A stretch of DNA of 64,000 nt. Source: JAFKFI01 sp963795435 (GTDB lineage: Bacteria > Pseudomonadota > Alphaproteobacteria > Acetobacterales > Acetobacteraceae). The stretch spans positions 1,550,001 through 1,614,000 of the forward strand of contig CAWCHV010000007.1 in NCBI GenBank assembly GCA_963795435.1. The letters are read 5' to 3'. The translations under genes were made by a program, and so were the position numbers. Below are positions 50,279-59,657 of the stretch, piece after piece; positions within the stretch are counted from its first letter, which is position 1; every line of letters begins with the position of its first letter. The notes beneath the pieces were generated by a model. The model worked only from the letters and a program-made list of their open reading frames with translations, did no database searches and was not told the origin of the DNA.

Positions 50279-50716
50279 ATGGTGAAGTCCAGAATGAACA
50301 GGATCATGCGAAATGATGTGGCTGATGGGCCTGTGGGCAACGAGGGCGGGCGGAGCCCGTCCGCGCTGTCCACAGGCCACAACGGCGCGGCGGCGGGGTG
50401 GGCTCCGAGTGGGCCGCTGGCGCCGGGCCAACGCTGGAGCGTGAGCCGCAAGCGCGAGGTGGTGCTTCGCCTGCTGCGGGGTGAGGCCGCCGAGGATCTC
50501 TCGCGCGAGCTCGGCGTGCCGCTCTACAAGCTCGAGCGCTGGCGGCAGAAGGCCGAAGCCGCGCTGGATGGCGCGTTGAAGGAACGCGAGACGGATGCGG
50601 CGAGTGGTGAGCTCGCCACGGCCATGCAGCGGATCGGCGAGCTGAGCATCGAGAACGAGCTGCTGCGCTCTCGCATCGAGCGCCCTGGCCCTTTGGGCCG
50701 CAGGAGGTCGCGGTGA
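50279..50716 (+). CDS. IS3-family OrfA-like helix-turn-helix protein
   Basis: 145 residues as read, from an ATG-proximal start at 50279; the true start may be a later in-frame codon. The core is WSVSRKREVVLRLLRGEAAE, then DLSRELGVPLYKLERWRQKA, a helix-turn-helix, followed by a helical zipper (MQRIGELSIENELLRSRIER). Overlaps orfB by 4 bases (atga), so coupling rather than slippage may be used. Confidence 0.83.
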   Translation: MVKSRMNRIMRNDVADGPVGNEGGRSPSALSTGHNGAAAGWAPSGPLAPGQRWSVSRKREVVLRLLRGEAAEDLSRELGVPLYKLERWRQKAEAALDGALKERETDAASGELATAMQRIGELSIENELLRSRIERPGPLGRRRSR

Positions 50717-51621
50717 TGGCGGCGGCGATTTCCCCGACCACCGGCCGCCGCTACGGCATCGCCCAGGTCTGCCGGATCTGGGACCTGCCGCGGTCGTCGT
50801 TCTACGCTGACCGGCAGCGGGCCGACACAACGACGCCAATCCCGGCGCAGCGCCGCGGACCGAAGCCGGTGGTGTCCGACGATGCCCTGCTGGCGGCGAT
50901 CCGCGCCGATCTCGCCCGCTCGCCCTGGCACGGTGAGGGTCATCGCAAGGTGTGGGCTAGGCTGCGGGTGATGGACGGCATCCGGGTCGCGCGCAAACGG
51001 GTGCTGCGATTGATGCGTGAGAACGCCCTGCTGTCGCCGCACCGTGCCCGCACGCGCGACGACACGCCGCACGATCGTCACATCATCACCGAGGCGCCGA
51101 ACATCATGTGGGCGACTGACGCGACCCAGATCATCACCGTCCAGGACGGTAAGGTCTGGCTGTTCGGCGTTGTCGAGCACTGGAACGCCGAAGCACTGGG
51201 CTGGCACGTTGCCAAGCGCGGTGATCGCTACGCCGCCGTGCAGGCCGTCGGCATGGCGGTCCGCAATGCGTTCGGCCAGGTCAGCCCCAGCGCGGCGCGC
51301 GGCGTGGCGCTGCGGCACGACCACGGCAGCGCGTTCCTCGCCGACCACTTTCACAATCAGATCCGCTTCTGGGGCATGACCCCCAGCTATGCGTTCGTCG
51401 GCGAGCCCGAGACCAATGGTGTCATCGAGCGTTTCTTCCGCACCCTCAAGGAGCAGATCGTGCATGGCCGGATCTACCAGACCATCGACGAGGTCCGTGA
51501 CGCCGTCCGCAACTTCGTCGCCCGCTACAACGCCGCGTGGCTGATCGAGAAGAACGGCTTGCGCAGTCCGACTGATGCGAGAACAGCCTGGCACCAGGCC
51601 GTCATGCAGGCCGCCGCTTAA
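50713..51621 (+). CDS. IS3-family OrfB-like DDE integrase
   Basis: 302 residues. The HTH_21-like part (SPWHGEGHRKVWARLRVMDG) precedes the retroviral-integrase core: WATDATQIITVQDG (Asp), ALRHDHGSAFLADHFHN (Asp) and GEPETNGVIERFFRTLKEQI (Glu). It appears complete and may still be active. Confidence 0.9.
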   Translation: MMAAAISPTTGRRYGIAQVCRIWDLPRSSFYADRQRADTTTPIPAQRRGPKPVVSDDALLAAIRADLARSPWHGEGHRKVWARLRVMDGIRVARKRVLRLMRENALLSPHRARTRDDTPHDRHIITEAPNIMWATDATQIITVQDGKVWLFGVVEHWNAEALGWHVAKRGDRYAAVQAVGMAVRNAFGQVSPSAARGVALRHDHGSAFLADHFHNQIRFWGMTPSYAFVGEPETNGVIERFFRTLKEQIVHGRIYQTIDEVRDAVRNFVARYNAAWLIEKNGLRSPTDARTAWHQAVMQAAA

Positions 51622-51719
51622 CAGCAACCTTGTGTCCAGGAAACCGGGTGCGGTACATGAATTGGCGCGGCTCGACCGGCCATGATTCGCACGCCTCTGG
51701 TGCAACGGAGGGGGCAGCG

Positions 51720-52787
51720 ATGGCAGTAGCGATCACGCGGTTGGACGCGTCGGCGGCGGATCTGCGCGAGGCAGCGGCACGGACGCGGGACGCGAAGGCG
51801 GCGCGTCGGGTGCTGGCTATAGCGCTGGTGCTGGAAGGGTGTTCGCGGGAAGTGGCGGCGGAGACCTGCGCGATGGACCGCCAGACGCTGCGCGACTGGG
51901 TGCATCGCTACAACGAGTTGGGCTTGGCCGGGTTGTACGATCGTCCTCGTCGCAATGGCCCGCGAGCCCGCCTGTCGCCCGAGCAGCAGGCCACGGTGGC
52001 GGCGTGGGTCGAGCAAGGTCCCGACCTCGAGCGGGATGGTGTCGTGCGTTGGCGCTGTGTCGATTTGCAGCGCCGGATCGCGCAGGAGTTTGCGGTCTCC
52101 TTGCACGAACGCACGATCGGCAAACTGCTGCGCAAGCTGTCATTCCGACGCCTGTCGGTGCGTCCGCAGCACCCGCAAAGCAAGCCGGAAGCACAAGCGC
52201 TTTTCAAAGCGGGTTTGCTGATCTCGTAACCGCCGCCCTGCCGCCCGAGGCGGCAGGCAAGCCGGTGGAGGTCTGGTTCACCGACGAAGCCCGCGTCGGT
52301 CAGCAGGGGACGCTGACCCGGGTGTGGGCGAAGCGCGGCTCGCGCCCGCGCGCGCCGCGCGACCGACGCTACGACTGGGCCTATCTGTTCGGCGCGGTCT
52401 GCCCGGAGCGCAGCACCGGCGCCGCGGTGATCATGCCCGAGGTGAACATCGAAGCCATGAACGTGCATCTCGCCGAGATCAGCCGATGCGTCTCGCTGGG
52501 CGCCATCGCCCTGCTGGTACTGGACGGTGCCGGCTGGCACAGCTCACCGCGGCTCAATGTGCCCGATAACGTCGTGCTGCTTCCGCTTCCGCCTGTACGC
52601 GCCTGAATTGAACCCGGTCGAAAACATCTGGGAGTTCCTGCGGGCCAACTTTCTCAGCCATCGCGTTTGGAACACCTACGAGGAGATCCTCGACGCATGC
52701 AGCATCGCCTGGAACAAGCTGATGCAAACGCCAGAACGCATCGCCTCCATCACTAGGCGATCATGGGCAAAACCAGTCACCGGATAG
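51720..52787 (+). pseudogene. IS630-type transposase with two frame breaks
   Basis: ATG at 51720 (MAVAITRLDASAADLREAAA). Frame 1 has the HTH part (CSREVAAETCAMDRQTLRDW) to QALFK. A shift near 52205 leads to PVEVWFTDEARVGQQGTLTR (Asp) and ALLVLDGAGWHSSPRLNVPD (Asp). A further extra G near 52594 puts APELNPVENIWEFLRANFLS (Glu) into a third frame ending at 52787. The first break resembles the programmed shift of the other IS630 type; the second looks like a mutation. Confidence 0.82.
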
Positions 52788-55719
52788 GACGGCTGGTATT
52801 AGTCCTGCGAACCTCAGCATCGACGGCGAGCGCCATGGCTTCGTTCTGCCCGAGATTATCATAGAGGGCACGTTTAGCTGCCGTATCGAGAGCAGGCGGA
52901 TAGGTCGCTCCTTCGGTTGGGTCAGCGACTTTCTTGGCGAGCGCGACGATATCGGCCAGATAGGTCTCGTAATTGATCGCTTGCTGGCGGCGCTGCTCAA
53001 TCAGGGCATTCAGCAGTGCGGACATCCGGTCGTAGTACTTCGGATTGACCGGGGCCTCATCGATGATCACACGACGGACGTTGTTCTCGATTGTCTCTGC
53101 CACAGCATCCTTATTCTCGCGGATTCCTTTTGGCAGTGTCTTCACAGCTTCCTGCCCGCGTTCGACGATCAGCTGGACCAGCGGAAGATCGTCGAAAGTC
53201 GAGATGACCTCGCTCTCGTCGGCTTTGATGTAGGTGTCGATGAGATGGCGCATCGCGGGCTGTACGCCTTCAGGTCAATATAGTCCCCGCTTGCGATTTT
53301 GATCTCGTTCCGGACCTTCTCGTAATGCGCGACGTCCTTTTGGATTTCCTCAGCTCGATCCGTGGTGTAGCCCGCGTCCGTCATCTCGTTTGCCACGTCG
53401 GCATAGGCTCGGATGAGACTTGCTGCAAGCTTGTAAAGGGCGAGGCGCTTCGGCTCGGCTTCCTTCAAAGCGTCCTTGTTGGCCGTATCAGCGCACCCAA
53501 AAAAGCGCATGTAGTCCTGCGTTTCCTTCGGGAGTTCCACCGGCTCGCACAGCGCTCTGATGGCTTCTAGGGCATCGTCAAGCCGCTGGCGTCCCATGAC
53601 CAGGCGGTCCTTGAGCAGCCCCTCGACGTCGGACTTTTCGAAGCCATCGAGCGCTCCAGACGTGTAGGTCTGGACCGACTTCTCGAGGCTCCGGAACAAA
53701 TCTTTGTAGTCGATTATGTAGCCGTATTCCTTGTCTTCTCCGTCCAGCCGGTTAACCCGACAGATGGCCTGGAACAAGCCGTGGTCTCGCATCTGCTTGT
53801 CGATGTAAAGGTATGTCGCAGACGGCGCATCGAACCCCGTGAGGAGCTTATCGACCACGATCAACAGCTTCATCTGCCCAGGCTGCTCGATAAACTTCCG
53901 TTTTACCCTTCTTGTTCGAACTTGTCAGGGTCTTGCCCGCCTAGCATTTCCTTGTAGACGTCATATTGGCGCAGGCGCTCCGTGAGCCCTTCTCCCGTTG
54001 TCTCTCCTTTAAGTTCCTGTGCGTTCGGGCGATATGAGGTCACGATCGCGCAGCGGCCAGACAGCTCCGTTTTGTCGAACAACTCGTAGAATTTGCACGC
54101 CTGGTAGATGCTGGAGGACACCAGCATCGCTGTGCCGTGGCCGCTCTTCAGGCGGTCCTTCAGTTCCATGTCTAGCAGGATGTCGGCGACGATTTTCTCT
54201 AAGCGCGATTGGCTGGACATCACCTTCTGGATCGTTCCCCAGCGCTGCTTGAGTTGCGCCCTGGCGAGATCGTTGAGCCCGCTTGTCTTCGACTCGAACC
54301 ACTTGTCGATCTTGGCGACGGAGGTGATTTGCTGATCGATGTCGCGCGCTTCGTACCGAAGGTCCAGCACAACCTTGTCACGCACTGCCTCGTCAAACTT
54401 GTACGTGTGAATGTAGCTGCCGAAGACTTCCACGCTCTTCTGCTTATCTGTTTTCAGAAGAGGGGTTCCCGTGAAGCCCACGAACACCGCTTCCGGGAGG
54501 ACGGTAGTCATCGCCTTGTGTAGTTCACCGGTCTGCGTGCGGTGGCACTCGTCGACAAAGACATAAATCGTGCCCTTGGCGACGAAGCCGGGTGGCAGCG
54601 CTTCGAGCAACTCCTTGACGAAGTCTCCAACGCCTCCTTCCGACCCGCTCTGCTGACCGAACTTGTGAATGATTGAACAGATCAGCCAAGGGTTGGTGTC
54701 GTTCAGCCGGGCAATCAGGTCCGCTCCGTTCTTCGTTCGGTAGATTCCCTCGTTGACGCCTTTGAACACCTTCTCGATCTGTTCGTCCAGTTCGGTGCGG
54801 TCGGTGATGATGAGGACACGCGAATTCGTAACGTTTTCTCGGATCCACTTGGCCAACCATACCATTGTAAGGCTTTTGCCAGAGCCTTGTGTGTGCCAAA
54901 TGATGCCGCCCTCGCGTGCACGGACCCGTTCTTGCGCAGCGCGGACCCCAAAATACTGGTTATGGCGACAGGTCTTTTTCGTGCCAGCATCAAAAACCAT
55001 GAAATCGTGGATCAACTCCAGAAAGCGCTGCTTGGCGCACATCTGAACGAGCGAGCGGTCGAGCAGGTTAGCGATCTCGCTGTCCTCCTTCCAGGTCAGC
55101 CAGTATTTCTCTCGGGTTTCGATCACCCCGTAGCGCAGCCCTTCGGTGTCATTGCCCACGAACAGGAACTGGACCGTGGTGAAGAACTGCCGGATGAACT
55201 CGGGCCGCTGGTTATCAAGGTTCTGACGAATGCCCTCCGAGGCCGACACTGTTGAGCGCTTCAGTTCAATGACGCCGAGCGCGATGCCGTTCACATACAA
55301 GACGATGTCGGGTCGCTTGGTGTGCGATGAGGCGCTCGACGGCTTAACCGTCACCTCCTCCGCGGTAGCGAAGTGGTTGGCCTCAGGATTTTTCCAGTCG
55401 ATCGGCCAGACGGTCCGGGTCGTGTCTCCAATGTCGGCCTTGATCTTCACTCCGTACCGGAGCAGGTCGTACACGGAGCGGTTGACTTCGTACAGGCTGC
55501 CCTGCTGATTTCCAGCAACCTTGGCCAACTCTGCGATCGCACGGGTGATGAGTGCCTCGTCGTAGCCCGACTTTTTGAGGAATCGCCGGAGCAAGTCCTC
55601 TTCGATGTTCCGGTTATCCGGTCGCTCGTTCCAATCGCCCAGGTAGTCGTAGGACAGCTGGCTTGTGAAAAGGTCGACAATGCGCTTCTGGGTGGCGCGT
55701 TCTTTTTGGCCGACGGTGC

Positions 55720-56925
55720 TCATATCAGACGTATCCTTCCTGACAGGAGTTCTTGCATCATTCCTGCCTTCAATAAGGATGTTTTCGTACTTCGGGCCTC
55801 GAGTGCAAGGATCTCGTCATCGACGTCTGAAAGGATCTCGGCAACCTTCCTTTGCTCTTCCAGCGTAGGTGGTATCTGAATCTCTATTGCTCCGAGCGCC
55901 GACGCACTTATGTGGACAACAGCGTCGCCCTGTCCCTTGCTGGCCTTCTGTTTCCGCACGGGTGCTGTATTCAGCGGATAACCGAGGAATCTCGAGTCAG
56001 AGGCTTGCGGTGAAAATATTACAATGTCTCCGCCTGCGTATATATCCCGATCCTCAATCACGGCCGCACAGTTCCCAATCTCCTCCTTAGTCTCTCCGGA
56101 GCCAGCAAAAAGTATGTCGCCCGCTCTCACCTTCTTGCTTTCCGCTGCAACCTCTGGCGAGACACGGCTGTAGAAATTGTGCACGACGTCTTGGTGCACG
56201 GTATAAAGTTCGCCATACCGCACACAGGGAATCGAGCCACTCGTCGCCTGGTCCTTTCGGATTCCTTTCCCCTTGGAGAAGCTGCCTAACTTGTTCAGAC
56301 GCGAGTTCGTCCAAGGGGCCTGGAATCCTGGGAGCCGCCTTCTCCCAGTCAGCAACTCCTGCATCACGGCCTGCTTGATGTCGCGCTTTTTGGCAATCAA
56401 AGCGTCTAAGGAGGCAATCAGGGCATCGACGTCGGATAGGGCCGCCGCGATGGCTTCTTGCTCTTCGATTGTTGGAGGAAGGAGCAGATTCATGTCTGCG
56501 ATCATCTCGCGCCGTACGGAGTCAACTGACGACTTCGCGGTCATGGACATGATGCGATCGTAAAAGCCTTGCGAAAAAGCCAGATAGAAGTACCGCGCCG
56601 TAACCCGCTCTGAGAAATCGGACATCACGTAAACACGCTGGTGGACGTCGAACTTCCCATTGACATAATGGAATATTTTCCCCGTCCCAACTCCATCCCC
56701 AGCTGTCAACACCGCTTCACAATCGAACCCATACGTGTTGATGCGCTCCACCGTCTGAGAACGAACAAAGAAGGGAAACTCCCCATCTTTCACTCGGTCC
56801 TGGGTATTGCGAGAACCAGTTCTGATTGAGGCGAGTTCCGAAACCGGCACCTCGATCCAATCTTCCGGAGGGAGATAGACATCTGGGAGATGATGTTCTC
56901 GTATGCCCTCTCTTCGGCTGCTCAT
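55720..56925 (-). CDS. hsdS: Type I restriction-modification specificity subunit
   Basis: 401 residues from ATG 56925, which overlaps the hsdM stop; a longer open frame upstream is hsdM sequence. Two target-recognition domains of about 150 residues are each followed by a conserved helical spacer: PPTIEEQEAIAAALSDVDAL...RDIKQAVMQELLTGRRRLPG and PPTLEEQRKVAEILSDVDDE...TSLLKAGMMQELLSGRIRL. TRD1 begins at WIEVPVSELASIRTGSRNTQ. The subunit is intact but has no partners left here to form an MTase. The recognised DNA sequence cannot be deduced. Confidence 0.93.
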   Translation of the reverse strand: MSSRREGIREHHLPDVYLPPEDWIEVPVSELASIRTGSRNTQDRVKDGEFPFFVRSQTVERINTYGFDCEAVLTAGDGVGTGKIFHYVNGKFDVHQRVYVMSDFSERVTARYFYLAFSQGFYDRIMSMTAKSSVDSVRREMIADMNLLLPPTIEEQEAIAAALSDVDALIASLDALIAKKRDIKQAVMQELLTGRRRLPGFQAPWTNSRLNKLGSFSKGKGIRKDQATSGSIPCVRYGELYTVHQDVVHNFYSRVSPEVAAESKKVRAGDILFAGSGETKEEIGNCAAVIEDRDIYAGGDIVIFSPQASDSRFLGYPLNTAPVRKQKASKGQGDAVVHISASALGAIEIQIPPTLEEQRKVAEILSDVDDEILALEARSTKTSLLKAGMMQELLSGRIRLI

Positions 56926-57201
56926 AAGCTGAACCCCATCTCCTGAAGATGCCGATCCACCTTTGCGGCGAACGTGTCCGCCTCGGCAGCTATTGCGGAC
57001 AGGCTGCGCGCGTAGCGCTCCCCGATCAATCTTGTTCGACCCGTCAGGTTCTGGCTCACTTGGTCGATCTCCCCTTCGACCAGTTGCCGAAGACTCGCGA
57101 ACCATTTGTCTTCCACAAGCAGCCTCTTCGCGTCTCTCGTGGTAAGATCCGAGTACAAATTCACTGTCCCGAGATCGAGGGCTGCCCTAGCCTCTTTCAG
57201 A
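56922..57201 (-). pseudogene. hsdM: Remnant of type I methyltransferase subunit (C-terminus only)
   Basis: About 90 residues: KEARAALDLGTVNLYSDLTT, LVEGEIDQVSQNLTGRTRLI, and a terminal helix FAAKVDRHLQEMGFSL typical of HsdM C-termini. The IS5 copy at 57206 cuts it; the catalytic NPPF/Y-bearing part is absent from the window, so it was deleted rather than merely interrupted. The IS5 end supplies an ATG and MGTHPS in frame with the remnant. Confidence 0.82.
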
Positions 57202-57205
57202 CTAG

Positions 57206-58032
57206 GGTGTGTACCCATTGCATCGGCTACGGCGGGTCTGATTCACCCTCCCCGGGAGGGCGCGAATCATGGCCGAGCAATTCTGGTTGAGCGATACGCA
57301 GTGGGCGGTGATCGAACCGCTGTTGCCGCAGTTGGGTGGCAAGCCGCGGGTCGATGATCGACGGGTGATCAGCGGCATCCTGCACAGATATCGCGAGGGT
57401 TTACGCTGGCGGGCAATTCCGGCCGAGTATGGCCCGCGAACCACGCTGTTCAATCGGTTCAACCGCTGGGGCCAGCGCGGGTTGTGGCAGGGCTTGCTTG
57501 CAGCGCTCGCGGGCTGCGCCGAACCGCCGGACGTCGTCATGGTCGACAGCACCTCGATACACGCGCACCGCTCGGCGGCTGGCGCAAAAGGGGGGAGCAA
57601 GATCAGGCAATCGGGCGCTCCCGTGGCGGTCGCACGACCAAGATCCACGCGCTCTGCGACAGCGAGGGACGTCTCTACGCCCTGATGCTCACGGCCGGCC
57701 AGGTGCATGACATCATCGGCGGCCGCGCCCTGCTCGCTAGCGTGCCCGCCATGCGACAGTTCATCGGCGACAAGGCATATGATGCCGACGATGTGCGCGA
57801 CCTTCTTGCCGGCCAGGGCACCGAAGCCGTCATCCCGCCCATGTCGCGCCGCCTGATGCCGCCGAGCTACGATCCCGTCGTCTATCGGCTGCGCAACATC
57901 ATCGAGCGCGCCTTCTGCAGGCTCAAGGACTGGCGCGCCATCGCCACCCGCTACGACAAGACCGCGCGCAACTTCCTGGCCGGCATTTGCCTTGCCGTCG
58001 TCCTCACGAGTTGGCTTCAATGAGTCCACACC
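57206..58032 (+). mobile_element. IS5-family (IS427-type) insertion sequence, copy B
   Basis: 827 bp, bounded by CTAG on both sides, inverted relative to copy A at 30048-30874 and nearly identical to it (one visible residue change, Ser to Gly, in RFNRWxQRG). It truncates hsdM and directly abuts IS630 copy B. Confidence 0.92.
57269..58023 (+). CDS. IS5-family transposase, two frames (copy B)
   Basis: As in copy A: OrfA starts MAEQFWLSDTQWAVIEPLLP at 57269 and slips at the AAAAGGGGGG run near 57587-57596 into OrfB, which ends at 58023. Catalytic Asp, Asp and Glu are in VVMVDSTS, IGDKAYDADD and IIERAFCRLK. It is probably competent, given the recent duplication. Confidence 0.9.
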
Positions 58033-59090
58033 CTAGTACCCATGCGCCCAGTCTCGCAGCCCAAGGGACATGATTCTCCAAGGTTGATCGACGAGTTTGT
58101 TCCAGGCGTCGCAGCAATGGTCGACCAGGTTGTCGTAGCAGGTGAACACTCGGTTGGAGAGCCAGTTGTCGCGCATGAACTCCCACACGTTCTCTTGCGG
58201 GTTCAGCTCTGGGCATTTGGCGGGCAGCGACACGATTGTGAGGTTGTCGGGCACGACGAGCTTCTCGGACGTGTGCCATCCGGCTTGATCGACAAGAAGC
58301 GCCGCGTGCCGTCCGGGCGCGACCTGCGCCGAGATCGCCGCCAGATGCAGGCCCATCGCCTCGGTGTTGCACCAGGGCAGGATCAGGCCGACGCTCTTGC
58401 CCTCTTTGGGGCAGATGGCACCGAAGATGTAGGTCGAGGCCGTGCGCTGGTCGTGTGGGGCGGATGGCCGGGTGCCGCGTTTCGCCCAGCGTCGCGTGAT
58501 CTTGTTTTTCTGACCGATGCGCGCTTCATCGCCGAACCAGATCTCTACATCGCCGGGAGCGACGCCCTTCTGGCGCGCGATCGCGTCCAGCTGCGCGGGG
58601 AAGCTTTTTTAAAAGCCTCGATGGCGCCCTCGGCCTGCGCGTGATGACGCGGACGCGCGGACAGCTTGCGATACCCCATCGCGCGCAGCTCGCGGCCGAG
58701 CGTCTGCTTGGCGATGGTGACCTGGAACTCGTCCCAGACCCATTGGCACAGGTCGATGATGCGCCAACGCACCACGCCATAAATCGCGGGGATCGGCCCG
58801 CTCTCGATCATCTCGGCCAGCGCCGCGCGGTGCCTGTCGTTCAGCCGCGACGGCTGACCGGGCGCCTTGCGATCGACCAGGCCGTCCGGGCCATGGGTGT
58901 TGAGCTTGACCACCCAGTCGCGCACGATCTGCAACGTCACACCGCCGATCCGGGCCGCCTCCGTGCGGCTCGCACCATCGTAGATCGCCGCCAACGCCAG
59001 CAATCGCCGCGCCTGCGGACCGTCCTTGCTCCGGCGGGCAGCGGACCGCAGCTGCGACGCATCAAAATCGGCCCGAAGCGGGATCGGCAT
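58033..59090 (-). CDS. IS630-family transposase, two frames (copy B)
   Basis: ATG at 59090 (MPIPLRADFDASQLRSAARR). The frame changes at the A6G run near 58610. DDE residues lie in IWFGDEARIGQ, LLVDQAGWH and NPQENVWEF. The stop (tag) is created with the CTAG flank. Sequence is otherwise the same as copy A. Confidence 0.9.
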
Positions 59091-59174
59091 GGCGAACTCC
59101 TGCGTTCGCCGTCTTGAATCAGAACGCCGCCGCGTCGGGGAAGCCCCTCGAGTCACAATCTCGAAGCCTTGGTA
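58037..59174 (-). mobile_element. IS630-family insertion sequence, copy B
   Basis: 1138 bp, near-identical to copy A (38022-39159) and in the same orientation, about 20 kb away. Its left end touches the CTAG bordering IS5 copy B. Confidence 0.9.
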
Positions 59175-59605
59175 TTAGCGCGCTTCCTTGACCCGGCGCC
59201 CCGGGAAGGCGCACCGGGTCAATCTTCTGTGAACGTCTGAAGGATGGCAAGCCGCACTCTCCAAAATCGATCCGTCCGCCCCCTTCACAACCCAAAGTCG
59301 TAGCGCTCATTCCGACCAAAGAACGCCCTGTCCCGATGTCGTTGCGAGATATAAACCTTTCCCGCTCCCGACAGGACGACGGGGATGTATTGCCCATCAA
59401 TTTTTGCATTGCACTGACTGAAAAAGACGTCCCCTAAAAGAAGAAGATGGTCCGCTCGTAATATATCTCAAAGTTGTACAGAATCTGTAGATGTACGTCG
59501 ACTATAGGCCATCTTGATATTGCCTAGGTCCAATGGCTAGTCAGGTACCATTCGGACCTTTTTTATCGCCAGCGTCCTTCAGAGACTTAGGTCAGGAGAT
59601 CGTTT
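59175..59605. other. Right-end region of the transposon; weak ORF only
   Basis: About 430 bases. On the minus strand a frame of about 60 codons (near 59468 to 59297) reads HLLLLGDVFFSQCNAKIDGQ, then YISQRHRDRAFFGRNERYDF. It looks protein-like but has no start codon and no family match, so it may be a fragment. The rest is AT-richer than the host and leads into the transposase-binding repeats. Confidence 0.35.
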
Positions 59606-59645
59606 CAGTGACAGCCTATGCCCCATAATGACAAGCTATGCCCCA
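59606..59645 (-). repeat. Transposon right end: two abutting TnsB-type binding repeats
   Basis: On the minus strand, TGGGGCATAGCTTGTCATTA (59645-59626) is followed without a gap by TGGGGCATAGGCTGTCACTG (59625-59606). They share the core of the left-end repeats and begin 7 bases inside the terminal TGT. Confidence 0.9.
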
Positions 59646-59652
59646 TTCCACA

Positions 59653-59657
59653 GCGAT
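59653..59657. repeat. Right copy of target-site duplication (gcgat)
   Basis: Identical to 26519-26523. Its last base is also the last base of the rnhA stop codon. Confidence 0.93.

Larger units (their letters stand above)
50228..51657 (+). mobile_element. IS3-family insertion with 14-bp flanking direct repeats
   Basis: Ends tgagctgcccccgatttctc and (opposite strand) tgtaccgcacccggtttcct share cccg.tttc and ctggacac, typical IS3-like terminal repeats. The sequence tgaattggcgcggc occurs immediately outside both ends (50214-50227 and 51658-51671), much longer than the usual 3-5 bp duplication. Confidence 0.8.
50184..52798 (+). mobile_element. IS630-type element (second type) in hsdR, carrying an IS3-type insertion
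   Basis: TA-bounded ends: taccagccgcctggacc on the left and (opposite strand) taccagccgtcctatcc on the right form good inverted repeats. It splits hsdR between AVDAEVRRTN and KKDDWRGNKM. The internal IS3-type element occupies 50228-51657, so the IS630 itself is about 1.17 kb. Confidence 0.82.
50054..55723 (-). pseudogene. hsdR: Type I restriction enzyme R subunit, two frameshifts and IS insertion
   Basis: ATG at 55723 overlaps the hsdS stop. Part 1 (to 53903) has the nuclease motif Asp139, Glu153 and Lys155 (RPDIVLYV...VIELK), P-loop GSGKS at 280-284, VDECHR and FTGTP. It breaks after KFEQEG near 53905. Part 2 resumes MKLLIVVDKLLTGFDAPSAT and QAICRVNRLDGEDK and breaks near 53262 (DLKAYSP). 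Part 3 (to 52799) continues LIDTYIKADESEVIST to AVDAEVRRTN, where an IS630-type element enters. The tail KKDDWRGNKMKEREVRNAIR to SQNAY lies at 50054-50183. It cannot make a full R subunit. Confidence 0.9.
26524..59652 (-). mobile_element. Tn7-like transposon, 33.1 kb, inserted at the rnhA stop codon
   Basis: The ends read TGTGGAATGGGGCATAG on the left and, on the opposite strand, the same 17 bases on the right. TGT...ACA termini are flanked by identical gcgat duplications. Multiple end-proximal 20-bp repeats resemble TnsB-binding sites. The transposition operon tnsA-tnsB-tnsC-tniQ runs leftward from 47867. Cargo comprises a neprosin-like peptidase, a lipoprotein, unknown small genes and a decayed type I R-M operon. 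At least eight insertion sequences have entered it. With tnsB frameshifted, tniQ split and tnsA lacking catalytic residues, it probably cannot move unaided now. Removing 26524-59657 reconstructs an uninterrupted junction between the SnoaL gene region and rnhA. Confidence 0.93.

Noticed and set aside
26524..59652. CRISPR array or Cas genes that would make this a CRISPR-associated transposon
   Set aside because: No regularly spaced repeats and no Cascade or Cas12k-like frames were seen; the only repeats are transposon ends and IS termini.
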